Shown here: one piece after another, positions 1-6,047 of the stretch | How positions within the stretch are numbered: position 1 is the stretch's first letter | How the letters are laid out: each line of letters opens with the position of its first letter | Source: Bacteroidota bacterium | GTDB lineage: Bacteria > Bacteroidota > Bacteroidia > Bacteroidales > VadinHA17 | Length of the DNA stretch: 6,047 bases | Direction of reading: 5' to 3' | Assembly (NCBI GenBank): GCA_006227095.1 | Contig: SBFZ01000198.1 | Coordinates: 1 to 6,047, forward strand | Position numbers and translations under genes: made by a program | Notes under the pieces: generated by a model | What the model was told of the DNA's origin: nothing | The model's database searches: none | The model's input: the letters and a program-made list of their open reading frames with translations, nothing else

Positions 1-1847
1 AGGAAGGTCTTCTTCACCCTGAAATCACGTCCCACGGTGTCTATTGTTCCGGCAAACTCAGACTTCACCCTGTTGAGATTCCTGGTAACCGGGTGGTTCT
101 GTGAAGGACGAAGCAACGGGTAGTAAACCCATGGGGTTGGTACATACTGTGCATCACCTCCCGGGCTGGAAACCTTCAGCGGGATAAGCATACAGTCTGC
201 ATCCTGCACTATCACCGGGTTGATCCGGGCACCGTATCTGAAGAGCATATCACTGATAGTCAGTGGTTCATACAGGGCTACAGTTGAGCCTGCAATGAGG
301 CTGTCGGCATTCACCGTCACCTCTTCAGCCAGCCACAGCACCCTGCCGCCGTTCATTATATACTGGTCAATGATGAATTTGTCCTTTTCGTCAATTTCCT
401 TCCGCGGGGCAGCGATGATGATAGCAGCATACCTGTCAATTATACCCTGCCTTCCTCCTATCACACCCCTGTCAATATTGTAGAATTTGGCCAGTTCCAG
501 CGTAAGGTCGGCAACAAAAATCTCATCAAGCTCACCATGGCCTTCAATGAATGCCACCGTACTGACTGTGTCTGCTGTTGCGGTGGCTATTGCCTGTATG
601 ATCTCGTATTCCAGTCCTTCGGTTGAGTGAAGGAGGTTTGTTTCTGCCGGCAGGGTTGGATTGTTTCTGAGGAAGTTTACCGGTATGACTGTTTCACCGC
701 TGGTGACAGTCAGTGAGGGAAAGATCCGTTTCTGTGTCCTGCCGCCTTCACCGTCGGAGGCCATGACATTGACCGGGTTAAGTCCGCGGCTCATCAGTTC
801 ACTGTGGAGTTTTTCACGCTCTGCCCTGTCGGATGATCCTGACGGATTGATGAAGTCATACTTTATTTTCCTTCCCGAGGCAATGCGAAACTCATCGAGA
901 TACTGTTCCACATTTCGGCGGAGTTTGCGGAATGCAATCGGGAGATCACCGTCAAGCCAGACATCCACCTTCACATCGCTCTTCAGTTCCTTAAGGATCT
1001 TCCTTGTGGGCTCTGCAAGCGTAAAGCGCCTGTCCTCGGTAAGGTCAACCCTGATATGAACAAGGGACAGCAAGATACATACGGCACCTGTTGCTGCAAT
1101 GATTACCAGGGGTCTGGTGACCCTGCTGCGGCGGAGAGCTATCCTGGCCGCCTCGCAGAACAGCACTGTAACAAAGATGAAATATGATATATCACGGATG
1201 TCAAGCACTCCGCGGCTGACAGACCTGTAGTGCTCATTTATCCCCAGTGCTGCAACATGCTCCCCGGCAGCTGACAGACCCGGGAGGAGTGACAGTGAGT
1301 CAAACCCCCTGAACATTATGAATGACAGCACTGCGGCGAAAATGAATGAAATTACCTGGTTGGAGGTAAGGGATGAGGCGAAGAGACCTATGGCCGAATA
1401 AACGGCAGCCAGCAGAAGGAGTCCGATGAATGAGCCTGCAGTACCGCCACGATCCAGGTTGCCGGGTGTTTCTCCGAGTATCCAGACTGAGACGACGAAT
1501 ACCAGTGCCGGCAGCAGCGAAAGAAGCACCAGGAAGAGGGATGAAAGGAACTTGCCGTAGATTACAGCTCCATCTGTGACGGGACGGGACCAGAGCAGTT
1601 CAATGGTTCCGGCCCTTCGCTCTTCCGAGAAGAGCCTCATGGTGACTGCGGGGACCAGGAAAAGGAACAGCCACGGAGAGAGCACAAAGAGGGGGTCAAG
1701 ACCGGCATATCCGCTGTCGAGCAGGTTCCACTGACCCGGCATGATCCACATGATCAGGCTGTTGGCCAGCAGGAAGACAATCATTACGATGTATCCCGTC
1801 AGGGAGCTGAAAAATCCTGCTACCTCCTTTCTGAAGAGAGTGAACAT
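1..1847 (-). CDS. GldF-GldG fusion: ABC-2 permease joined to GldG-type auxiliary domain (partial, 3' end off window)
   Basis: One open frame of 615 complete codons runs from the ATG at 1847 to the left edge without a stop. Residues 1-245 read as a GldF-like ABC-2 permease with about six hydrophobic segments (near 16-35, 53-72, 100-125, 143-163, 168-187, 224-240). The ABC-2 signature EERRAGTIELLWSRP lies at 75-89, and NEHYRSVSRGVLDIRD is typical of GldF. After a basic linker, a membrane segment at about 247-266 leads into a GldG domain that starts with VDLTEDRRFTLAEPT and carries the family's GHGE motif at 436-439. GldG normally ends in a membrane anchor, so the C-terminus is probably missing here. 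In Flavobacterium, GldF, GldG and the ATPase GldA form an ABC transporter needed for gliding; the substrate is unknown, and relatives occur in non-gliders. No ATPase gene is in view. It follows the SpoIID-domain gene by 34 bp. No Shine-Dalgarno is visible, which is normal for this phylum. Family assignment is firm; a gliding role is inference. Confidence 0.88.
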   Translation of the reverse strand, partial: MFTLFRKEVAGFFSSLTGYIVMIVFLLANSLIMWIMPGQWNLLDSGYAGLDPLFVLSPWLFLFLVPAVTMRLFSEERRAGTIELLWSRPVTDGAVIYGKFLSSLFLVLLSLLPALVFVVSVWILGETPGNLDRGGTAGSFIGLLLLAAVYSAIGLFASSLTSNQVISFIFAAVLSFIMFRGFDSLSLLPGLSAAGEHVAALGINEHYRSVSRGVLDIRDISYFIFVTVLFCEAARIALRRSRVTRPLVIIAATGAVCILLSLVHIRVDLTEDRRFTLAEPTRKILKELKSDVKVDVWLDGDLPIAFRKLRRNVEQYLDEFRIASGRKIKYDFINPSGSSDRAEREKLHSELMSRGLNPVNVMASDGEGGRTQKRIFPSLTVTSGETVIPVNFLRNNPTLPAETNLLHSTEGLEYEIIQAIATATADTVSTVAFIEGHGELDEIFVADLTLELAKFYNIDRGVIGGRQGIIDRYAAIIIAAPRKEIDEKDKFIIDQYIMNGGRVLWLAEEVTVNADSLIAGSTVALYEPLTISDMLFRYGARINPVIVQDADCMLIPLKVSSPGGDAQYVPTPWVYYPLLRPSQNHPVTRNLNRVKSEFAGTIDTVGRDFRVKKTF

Positions 1848-1881
1848 AATTTCAAGTTTGTTGTAAAAATATCCAAAAGTT

Positions 1882-3033
1882 TCAAGGCCTCGGTGGCCTG
1901 CGGGCATTTTTGATGTTGGTGATTATTGTTCCCGGGTAATAAAACCCTATTATCGTTTCAAAGGTGTTCTTCTTTTCTGCCATATGCTTTGCTCCGTCCT
2001 GGCAAAGGCCGACGCCGTGGCCGTATCCCCTGCCATTCAGGATGATGCTGTCAGCTTCAGCAGTAATGGCAAACCAGGCTGATCTCAGTCCGAACCGCAG
2101 ACGTATATCCTCACTGGAAATGGTTTTGCCCTGCACGGTGCGGTATGCGATTCTTCCTCCGCCGGGAGTCCCGGCTGAATAAAGACTTCCTTCGGTTCCC
2201 GGCGTTATCCCCTTCAACAGCAGGAAGCTGTTCCATTCCGCACGGGGTATGCCCTTCCGCCAGGTTGATGATGCGGAATAACTGCACCACGGGTCCTTAA
2301 CACTTATGAGGTAGGGATATCCGGCAAGCCAGACATCGGCAGAGGAAGCCGTCTCCCCTCCGCAGTTGCCGTGAAAGGCAGCCTCTATCAGGATGCTGTC
2401 ACGGTCAGCCAGCACCTTCCCTGCCGTCAGGCGACAGGCGTTTACTATCACGGTATCGGTCACCACACCGGGGTAGACCTGGCAATGAATATCGTCACAC
2501 AGGTTATAGCCGTCAAGGGCATGACGGTCAATATTCCGGTAGATATATGTCCGTGCCACTACTGCCTGTGCCCTGAAATAGTGTGACGGTCCCAGTTTGC
2601 CTGCCTCGGCGCGGACCACACCGGGAAGGCACTCCTCAACCGTGGCAAAGTTGAGTACAAGCAGTGATCCGGGGAATGGTTTGACCCTGAGCATTCCGTT
2701 GAGAGTCTTTTCAGGTTCCGGATTTCCGGGGGCACGCACCCTGAAAAGGGCACCGGCTGATACCGGGCTGAAGGTGAGTGAATCGGCAGCGCCATAGGTT
2801 CCCGATAGTGTACGGTAGATCACCCTGTTCTCATGGCGGGATATGATGACAACCTCGCCCTGATTAAGCCTGACATCCGCGGCGGCGCCGTCACGGAGGA
2901 TGTAGCCTCCCTGTGAAGCAGTGAATATGATGGATGCCGGCCGCGTACGGGCAAAGATCCGTATTGAGATCTGCGCGCGGCCGGCGAGTGGCAGCAGCAA
3001 CAGCAAAATGATGGTTAATGCCAGCCTCCTCAT
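1882..3033 (-). CDS. Exported SpoIID/LytB-domain protein, probable peptidoglycan lytic transglycosylase or amidase enhancer
   Basis: This is a 383-residue protein. A signal peptide is clear: basic MRR, a leucine-rich core at 4-16, and probable signal peptidase I cleavage after AGRA (residue 20). There is no lipobox cysteine. Residues 23-110 are a poorly conserved N-terminal part. The SpoIID domain follows: LPGVVRAEAG at 136-145 with E143 aligning to the catalytic glutamate of SpoIID, QAVVARTY at 156-163, CDDIHCQVYPG at 179-189, GNCGGET at 222-228, and the C-terminal GRGYGHGVGLCQ at 334-345. In Bacillus and Clostridioides, SpoIID is a lytic transglycosylase acting on stripped glycan strands during engulfment; LytB is an amidase enhancer. 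Nothing here suggests sporulation, so a role in periplasmic wall remodelling is inferred. Its ATG overlaps the lpxB stop by 4 bp (ATGA), which suggests translational coupling. The tail KNARRPPRP is basic and proline-rich. Domain call is strong, exact activity is not. Confidence 0.9.
   Translation of the reverse strand: MRRLALTIILLLLLPLAGRAQISIRIFARTRPASIIFTASQGGYILRDGAAADVRLNQGEVVIISRHENRVIYRTLSGTYGAADSLTFSPVSAGALFRVRAPGNPEPEKTLNGMLRVKPFPGSLLVLNFATVEECLPGVVRAEAGKLGPSHYFRAQAVVARTYIYRNIDRHALDGYNLCDDIHCQVYPGVVTDTVIVNACRLTAGKVLADRDSILIEAAFHGNCGGETASSADVWLAGYPYLISVKDPWCSYSASSTWRKGIPRAEWNSFLLLKGITPGTEGSLYSAGTPGGGRIAYRTVQGKTISSEDIRLRFGLRSAWFAITAEADSIILNGRGYGHGVGLCQDGAKHMAEKKNTFETIIGFYYPGTIITNIKNARRPPRP
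2936..2985. repeat. Nested inverted repeat inside the SpoIID-domain gene, near its 5' end
   Basis: A perfect 10-bp GC-only inverted repeat (GCCGGCCGCG at 2936-2945, CGCGGCCGGC at 2976-2985) encloses 30 bases. Inside it AGATC (2955-2959) can pair with GATCT (2968-2972), or TACGG (2946-2950) with CCGTA (2959-2963); these inner stems exclude each other. In the mRNA the structure would lie about 49-98 nt after the start codon, over the signal-peptide cleavage region. It may be only a by-product of Arg/Ala/Gly/Pro codons in that stretch. Confidence 0.4.
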
Positions 3034-4163
3034 ATTTCCCGGCTCTGTCTAAGGTCTGTGACCATGTCTGCTGCCACTCTCCCTGAGGCGCCGCCGCCCC
3101 CGAGTGCCTCCCGCAGCTCTGCATAGTCCTTTTTTATTATCTGATGCCTGTATCCGGTTGAGAGCACCAGTGCCAGTTCCCGGTGCAGGTTCATCAGGTT
3201 CAGGTCGCCCTGGATGAGTTCCCTTACTACCTCCCTGTCCATCACCAGGTTCACCAGTGAGATGAACCGGACCTTAATAACAAGTTTTGCCAGGTGATAG
3301 GTAAGCGGACTGGTACTGTAACATACCACCTGCGGCACATCAAAGAGTGCTGCTTCGAGGGTTGCGGTTCCCGATGTGACCAGGGCAGCCTCTGCCACCG
3401 CCAGAAGATCATAGGTTTTCCCGTTGATGACTTTTATCCCGTATTTTGCGGCTGCCTGTTCATACAGCCGTGCCGGAAGGTGATCCATCGCCGCCACCGC
3501 AAACTGGTAGTCGGGATACGACGGAGCCGCCGCTGCCATAACAGGGAGCATACGTGTCACCTCCTGAAGCCTGCTGCCTGCCAGGAGAGCAACTACCGGC
3601 CTTTCGTCAAGTCCGAGGGAAAGCCTCAGGCTACTGTTGTCAGGCACTCCCGCCCGCCATGCGTCAATGTGGTCAAGAAGCGGATTACCCAGGAAGATTG
3701 CAGGGTAGTCATGACGGGCATAAAACTCCTTCTCGAAGGGAAAAATGATATAAAGCCGGTCAACGAATCGTTTTATATTCTCAACCCTTCCTTCGCGCCA
3801 GGCCCAGAACTTCGGGGAGATGTAATAGAAGACCCTGATGCCTGACTCCTTTGCATAGCGTGCCATTCTAAGGTTGAAGCCCGGATAATCAATAAGAATG
3901 AGAACATCGGGCTTCATATCCGATATCTGGCGGCGGCATTCGGCAAAATTGGATCTTATGCGGCGGATATTGACAAGCACCTCCCAGACGCCCATGAAGG
4001 CAGTCTCGCGGTAGTGCTTGAGAAGCCTGGCTCCTGCCCTGCTCATCAGGTCGCCACCCCAGCATGCAATATCAGCATCCGGATCAGCTGCACGGAGGTG
4101 CTTCACGAGGTTAGACCCGTGCAGGTCCCCTGATGGCTCACCGGCTATGATGAAGTATCTCAT
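3030..4163 (-). CDS. lpxB: Lipid-A-disaccharide synthase LpxB
   Basis: LpxB is a GT19 glycosyltransferase on the inner face of the inner membrane. It joins UDP-2,3-diacylglucosamine to lipid X, giving the tetraacylated lipid A disaccharide phosphate and UDP. The 377 residues match the usual length. Visible motifs are the start MRYFIIAGEPSGDLHGSNL (1-19), IDYPGFN at 91-97 with the conserved aspartate D92, YISPKFWAWR at 114-123, GNPLLD at 159-164, LLAGSRLQEV at 193-202, VTSGTATLEAAL at 262-273 and SLVNLV at 302-307. GNP replaces the proteobacterial GHP, as I recall is usual in Bacteroidota. The ATG at 4163 is chosen because family members begin with this MRYFII-like sequence and it lies one base after the upstream stop (TGAGATG). 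A seven-residue extension to a TTG at 4184 is possible but would overlap the upstream gene. The 3' end overlaps the SpoIID-domain gene by 4 bp. The whole catalytic core is intact. Confidence 0.97.
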   Translation of the reverse strand: MRYFIIAGEPSGDLHGSNLVKHLRAADPDADIACWGGDLMSRAGARLLKHYRETAFMGVWEVLVNIRRIRSNFAECRRQISDMKPDVLILIDYPGFNLRMARYAKESGIRVFYYISPKFWAWREGRVENIKRFVDRLYIIFPFEKEFYARHDYPAIFLGNPLLDHIDAWRAGVPDNSSLRLSLGLDERPVVALLAGSRLQEVTRMLPVMAAAAPSYPDYQFAVAAMDHLPARLYEQAAAKYGIKVINGKTYDLLAVAEAALVTSGTATLEAALFDVPQVVCYSTSPLTYHLAKLVIKVRFISLVNLVMDREVVRELIQGDLNLMNLHRELALVLSTGYRHQIIKKDYAELREALGGGGASGRVAADMVTDLRQSREI

Positions 4164-4164
4164 C

Positions 4165-4491
4165 TCAGAAGAGCTTGATGGCAAATACCGTTAAAGCCCA
4201 TGCAATGGTTATTCCCAGCACTCCTCTTGAAGCACGGAGCATATCCAGCCTGTTGAACAGAAGAAAGATGATGATGTTTGCAAATACTGAGACACTCATG
4301 ATGCTGGTAATATTTCCGGCAGCCTCCACCTTCCGGAAATAATCGCCGAATGTGAGGCCTTTTCCGGTGAGCAGGAAGAAAACCATAAAGGCAATCACCG
4401 GAAGCACCAGTCCGGCAATCACCCCGGTCACGGCATTATTGTACTTCTGGGTGAACTTCATATCAGTTTTTCTTTTAGTGACATCAGGCAT
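4165..4491 (-). CDS. Small three-helix inner-membrane protein of unknown function
   Basis: I do not recognise a characterised family. The 108-residue product has three strongly hydrophobic segments at about 21-41 (VTGVIAGLVLPVIAFMVFFL), 59-79 (ending ANIIIFLLF) and 90-108 (GVLGITIAWALTVFAIKLF). A basic N-terminus precedes them, and a short basic loop LDMLRASRG sits before the last helix. There is no cleavable signal or catalytic motif. Two starts are possible: the ATG at 4491, 13 bp after the surE stop but inside a palindrome, and the ATG at 4461 (MKFTQKYNN...), preceded by an A-rich stretch of the kind that favours initiation in Bacteroidota. The outer boundary is given; the shorter 98-residue form may be the real one. 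It sits between surE and lpxB on the same strand, one base from lpxB. Similar short membrane proteins next to lpxB or surE are, from memory, found in other Bacteroidota, so an envelope role is plausible but unproven. Confidence 0.77.
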   Translation of the reverse strand: MPDVTKRKTDMKFTQKYNNAVTGVIAGLVLPVIAFMVFFLLTGKGLTFGDYFRKVEAAGNITSIMSVSVFANIIIFLLFNRLDMLRASRGVLGITIAWALTVFAIKLF

Positions 4492-4501
4492 CCGCGGATG
4501 C
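4488..4501. repeat. 14-bp perfect palindrome over the first possible start of the small membrane protein
   Basis: GCATCCGCGGATGC reads the same on both strands. It fills most of the 13-bp gap after the surE stop (4505-4507) and contains the candidate ATG at 4491-4489. It could be a protein-binding dyad, or a short mRNA hairpin (five pairs and a four-base loop) that hides this ATG and favours the ATG at 4461. Neither role is shown by sequence alone. Confidence 0.45.
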
Positions 4502-4504
4502 TTA

Positions 4505-5281
4505 TCACAGTTTTGATTTCAGTGTTTCCAGGTACCTGTAGGCGGTCATGTCAGTGGTGACGGGCACAACTGATACGTATCCGTTCTGAATGGCCCAGTC
4601 GTCAGTGTCAGCGGCTTCGGGCTCATGGTTGATGAAGTTTCCTGTCAGCCAGTAGTAAGTCTTCCCTGCAGGGTCCTTTCTTTTCTCAAACTCTTCCTGC
4701 CAGTTGCCTGAAGCCTGACGTGCAACCACCATCCCTTTGATCTCCGATGCCGGCAGCGCCGGGAAGTTGACATTGAGGCATATACCTGACGGAAGCGGCT
4801 CGCGAAGGAGCATGGAACAAATCTTCCGGATGTACTCTTCGCACCCCGAAAAATCTGCAGCTGAGGAGTAGCTGTTAAGGGAAAATCCAACCGAAGTGAT
4901 GTCATACAGGCAACCCTCCAGTGCTGCTGCCATGGTTCCTGAATAGAGGATGCTGGCCGAGGCATTTGAACCATGATTTATACCTGAAACAATCAGATCG
5001 GGTTTACGGTCCAGCAACTGGTTCACTGCCAGTTTGACACCGTCGGCAGGAGTACCGCTGCAGGCATAGATCCGTTTATGGTCATCCTCATCGAGGAGCT
5101 TGACCCTCAGTGGTTGCTTGACCGTCAGGGCCTGAGACATGGCACTTCGACTCTCGGTGGCTGAGATAACCACAAGCTTGCCGAAATCCTCCATGATCCT
5201 GATGAGAGTACGGATGCCTCCCGCATAGAGGCCGTCATCATTGGTAATGAGTATCAGTTTATCGTTTTCTTCTAATTTCAT
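4505..5281 (-). CDS. surE: 5'/3'-nucleotidase SurE
   Basis: SurE is a cytoplasmic, divalent-metal-dependent phosphatase that removes phosphate from nucleoside 5'- and 3'-monophosphates; some members also act on short polyphosphate. The 258-residue length is typical. The metal site is complete when aligned to E. coli SurE: N14-D15-D16-G17 in ITNDDG, S46 in ESRSAMS (E. coli S39) and N102 in VSGINHGSN. Other family marks are SGTPADGV at 75-82, YSGTMAAALEG at 113-123, LNVNFP near 170, and the C-terminal GYVSVVPVTTDMTAYRYL. The extra MKLEEND start adds seven residues before the usual N-terminus, with no better start inside. It is the first gene of the leftward block, and a TATATTTG element lies 20-27 bp upstream of its ATG. 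Its product fits nucleotide salvage or stress survival; a link to the UMP and UDP released by lipid A synthesis would be speculation. Confidence 0.97.
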   Translation of the reverse strand: MKLEENDKLILITNDDGLYAGGIRTLIRIMEDFGKLVVISATESRSAMSQALTVKQPLRVKLLDEDDHKRIYACSGTPADGVKLAVNQLLDRKPDLIVSGINHGSNASASILYSGTMAAALEGCLYDITSVGFSLNSYSSAADFSGCEEYIRKICSMLLREPLPSGICLNVNFPALPASEIKGMVVARQASGNWQEEFEKRKDPAGKTYYWLTGNFINHEPEAADTDDWAIQNGYVSVVPVTTDMTAYRYLETLKSKL

Positions 5282-5300
5282 CTGGATTTCTGTTGACGTG

Positions 5301-5308
5301 CAAATATA
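5301..5308 (-). promoter_or_regulatory. Probable Bacteroidota -7 element for surE and the leftward operon
   Basis: The minus strand reads TATATTTG, an exact match to the Bacteroidota -7 consensus TAnnTTTG. It would start transcription around 5294-5296 and leave a leader of about 13-15 nt before the surE ATG. No good TTTG -33 element is seen 19-21 bases upstream (ATTA in that place), so the call rests on one half-site and its position. Confidence 0.42.
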
Positions 5309-5340
5309 ATGATAATGACGATGCTTTTAATACCGGACCC

Positions 5341-5373
5341 GTTGATGCCGCATACCTTTTTTCCTTACTTTTG
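5341..5373 (+). promoter_or_regulatory. Probable Bacteroidota promoter for pheT
   Basis: TACTTTTG at 5366-5373 matches the -7 consensus TAnnTTTG exactly. GTTG at 5341-5344 matches three of four bases of the -33 TTTG, with a 21-base spacer. Transcription would start near 5379, giving a leader of about 22 nt that is A-rich (AAAAAAAGATAATAAA) and lacks a Shine-Dalgarno, as is usual for this phylum. Confidence 0.58.
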
Positions 5374-5401
5374 CATGTTCAAAAAAAGATAATAAACCGC
5401 G

Positions 5402-6047
5402 ATGAAGATTTCTTACAACTGGCTCAGGGAGTATCTTGATTTCAATGCAGGTCCTGATGAGCTTTCATCGGTCCTGACGTCACTGGGTCTTGAAGTTGAG
5501 GGCATGGAAGAATGGGTTTCCGTGAAGGGTGGAATGAAGGGTGTTGTTGTTGGCAGGGTGCTCACATGCGAGAGGCATCCTGATGCTGACAGGCTTAGTG
5601 TCACCACGGTTGATGCAGGGGGAACCGAGCCTCTTCACATCGTATGCGGTGCTCCCAATGTTGCAGCCGGCCAGCTTGTGGCCGTCGCATTGCCGGGTAC
5701 CATGGTCTTCCACGGTGACGGGCAGTTTGAAATCAAAAGATCAAAGATCCGCGGGCAGCTCTCCGAGGGGATGATATGCGCGGAGGATGAGCTGGGGATA
5801 GGCACTGACCATGAGGGGATCGTCGTTCTTGACAGCACTGCAAGGGTCGGGATGCCGGCGGCGGACTACTTTGGTGTGATAACAGATACCGTATTTGAAA
5901 TAGGTCTGACTCCCAATATGATTGACTGCAGCTCACACTACGGCGTTGCCCGTGTCCTTGCTGCATATTTCAACCTGCAGAAGCCTGTCAGGGCTAAGTT
6001 GCCGGAGATTTCCGGATTCAGAAAAGAGGCAAACGAAGGGGCCATCA
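5402..6047 (+). CDS. pheT: Phenylalanine--tRNA ligase beta subunit (partial, 3' end off window)
   Basis: PheT is the large subunit of the cytoplasmic alpha2-beta2 phenylalanyl-tRNA synthetase; PheS carries the catalytic site while PheT binds tRNA and edits misacylated Tyr-tRNA. Only 215 codons of about 800 are in the window. The start MKISYNWLREYLDF is classical. An EMAP-type OB-fold tRNA-binding domain follows at about 40-150: VVVGRVLTCERHPDADRLSV at 48-67, LHIVCGAPNV at 78-87, and KIRGQLSEGMICAEDELGIG at 115-134. The stretch VFEIGLTPNMIDCSSHYGVARVLAAY at 164-189 leads toward the B3/B4 editing region. Here the usual NRxD and ARD motifs read N-M-I-D and A-R-V. An in-frame ATG at 5375 hits a stop after five codons, so 5402 is the start. 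pheT stands apart from pheS, as I recall is common in Bacteroidota, and is divergent from surE. Identity is secure. Confidence 0.97.
   Translation, partial: MKISYNWLREYLDFNAGPDELSSVLTSLGLEVEGMEEWVSVKGGMKGVVVGRVLTCERHPDADRLSVTTVDAGGTEPLHIVCGAPNVAAGQLVAVALPGTMVFHGDGQFEIKRSKIRGQLSEGMICAEDELGIGTDHEGIVVLDSTARVGMPAADYFGVITDTVFEIGLTPNMIDCSSHYGVARVLAAYFNLQKPVRAKLPEISGFRKEANEGAI

Noticed and set aside
661..1059. 132-codon plus-strand open frame (and the one at 220-483)
   Set aside because: The opposite strand carries a continuous GldG domain with family motifs across both stretches; these frames are Ser-rich shadows.
1860..1880. Possible internal promoter for gldFG in the 34-bp gap
   Set aside because: TATTTTTA only partly resembles TAnnTTTG and no correctly spaced -33 element is present.
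1860..1899. Possible terminator or attenuator after the SpoIID-domain gene (AGGCC/GGCCT stem at 1885-1899)
   Set aside because: The stem is only 5 bp, overlaps the final codons, and is not directly followed by a U-run; a TTTTT comes about 13 bases later. Too weak to call.
1882..3033. Sporulation locus
   Set aside because: SpoIID-domain proteins are widespread in non-sporulating bacteria, and LpxB plus Gld genes point to a Gram-negative Bacteroidota.
3294..3845. 183-codon plus-strand open frame opposite lpxB
   Set aside because: It lies wholly inside the well-supported lpxB frame, and its translation is rich in Cys, His and Arg with no recognisable domain. It is an antisense shadow.
4164..4184. 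Longer lpxB form starting at the TTG at 4184
   Set aside because: It would add seven residues not seen in the family start and overlap the upstream gene by 20 bp; the ATG at 4163 gives the classical MRYFII N-terminus.
5293..5310. TTGACG and TATAAT resembling a sigma-70 promoter on the plus strand
   Set aside because: The two boxes are only 6 bases apart instead of about 17, and this phylum uses a different consensus.

Overview
The window looks like chromosomal DNA of a member of the Bacteroidota, probably a Bacteroidales-like lineage with roughly balanced GC. The reasons are a GldF/GldG-type transporter, LpxB with the GNP and LLAGSR variants I associate with this phylum, starts without Shine-Dalgarno sequences, and TAnnTTTG promoter elements. 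pheT also starts a transcript of its own rather than following pheS. No mobile element, RNA gene, CRISPR array or tRNA was seen.

Layout: five genes run leftward on the minus strand as one compact block. From right to left they are surE (5281-4505), a small three-helix membrane protein of unknown function (4491-4165), lpxB (4163-3030), a SpoIID/LytB-domain exported protein (3033-1882), and a large gldF-gldG fusion (1847 to beyond the left edge). Gaps are 13 bp, 1 bp, a 4-bp ATGA overlap and 34 bp, so co-transcription is very likely. A 120-bp divergent intergenic region (5282-5401) separates this block from pheT, which reads rightward from 5402 and leaves the window after 215 codons.

The leftward block has an envelope theme: LpxB makes the lipid A disaccharide, the SpoIID-type protein probably cleaves or promotes cleavage of peptidoglycan glycan, and GldFG is an inner-membrane ABC transporter component linked in Flavobacterium to gliding. 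SurE is a nucleotide phosphatase whose place here is less obvious. pheT is a housekeeping translation gene.

No clearly new system is visible. The points most worth a second look are the in-frame GldF-GldG fusion, the uncharacterised membrane protein between surE and lpxB with a palindrome over its first possible start, the paired charge loss in a conserved PheT motif, and a nested GC-rich inverted repeat in the 5' coding part of the SpoIID-domain gene.
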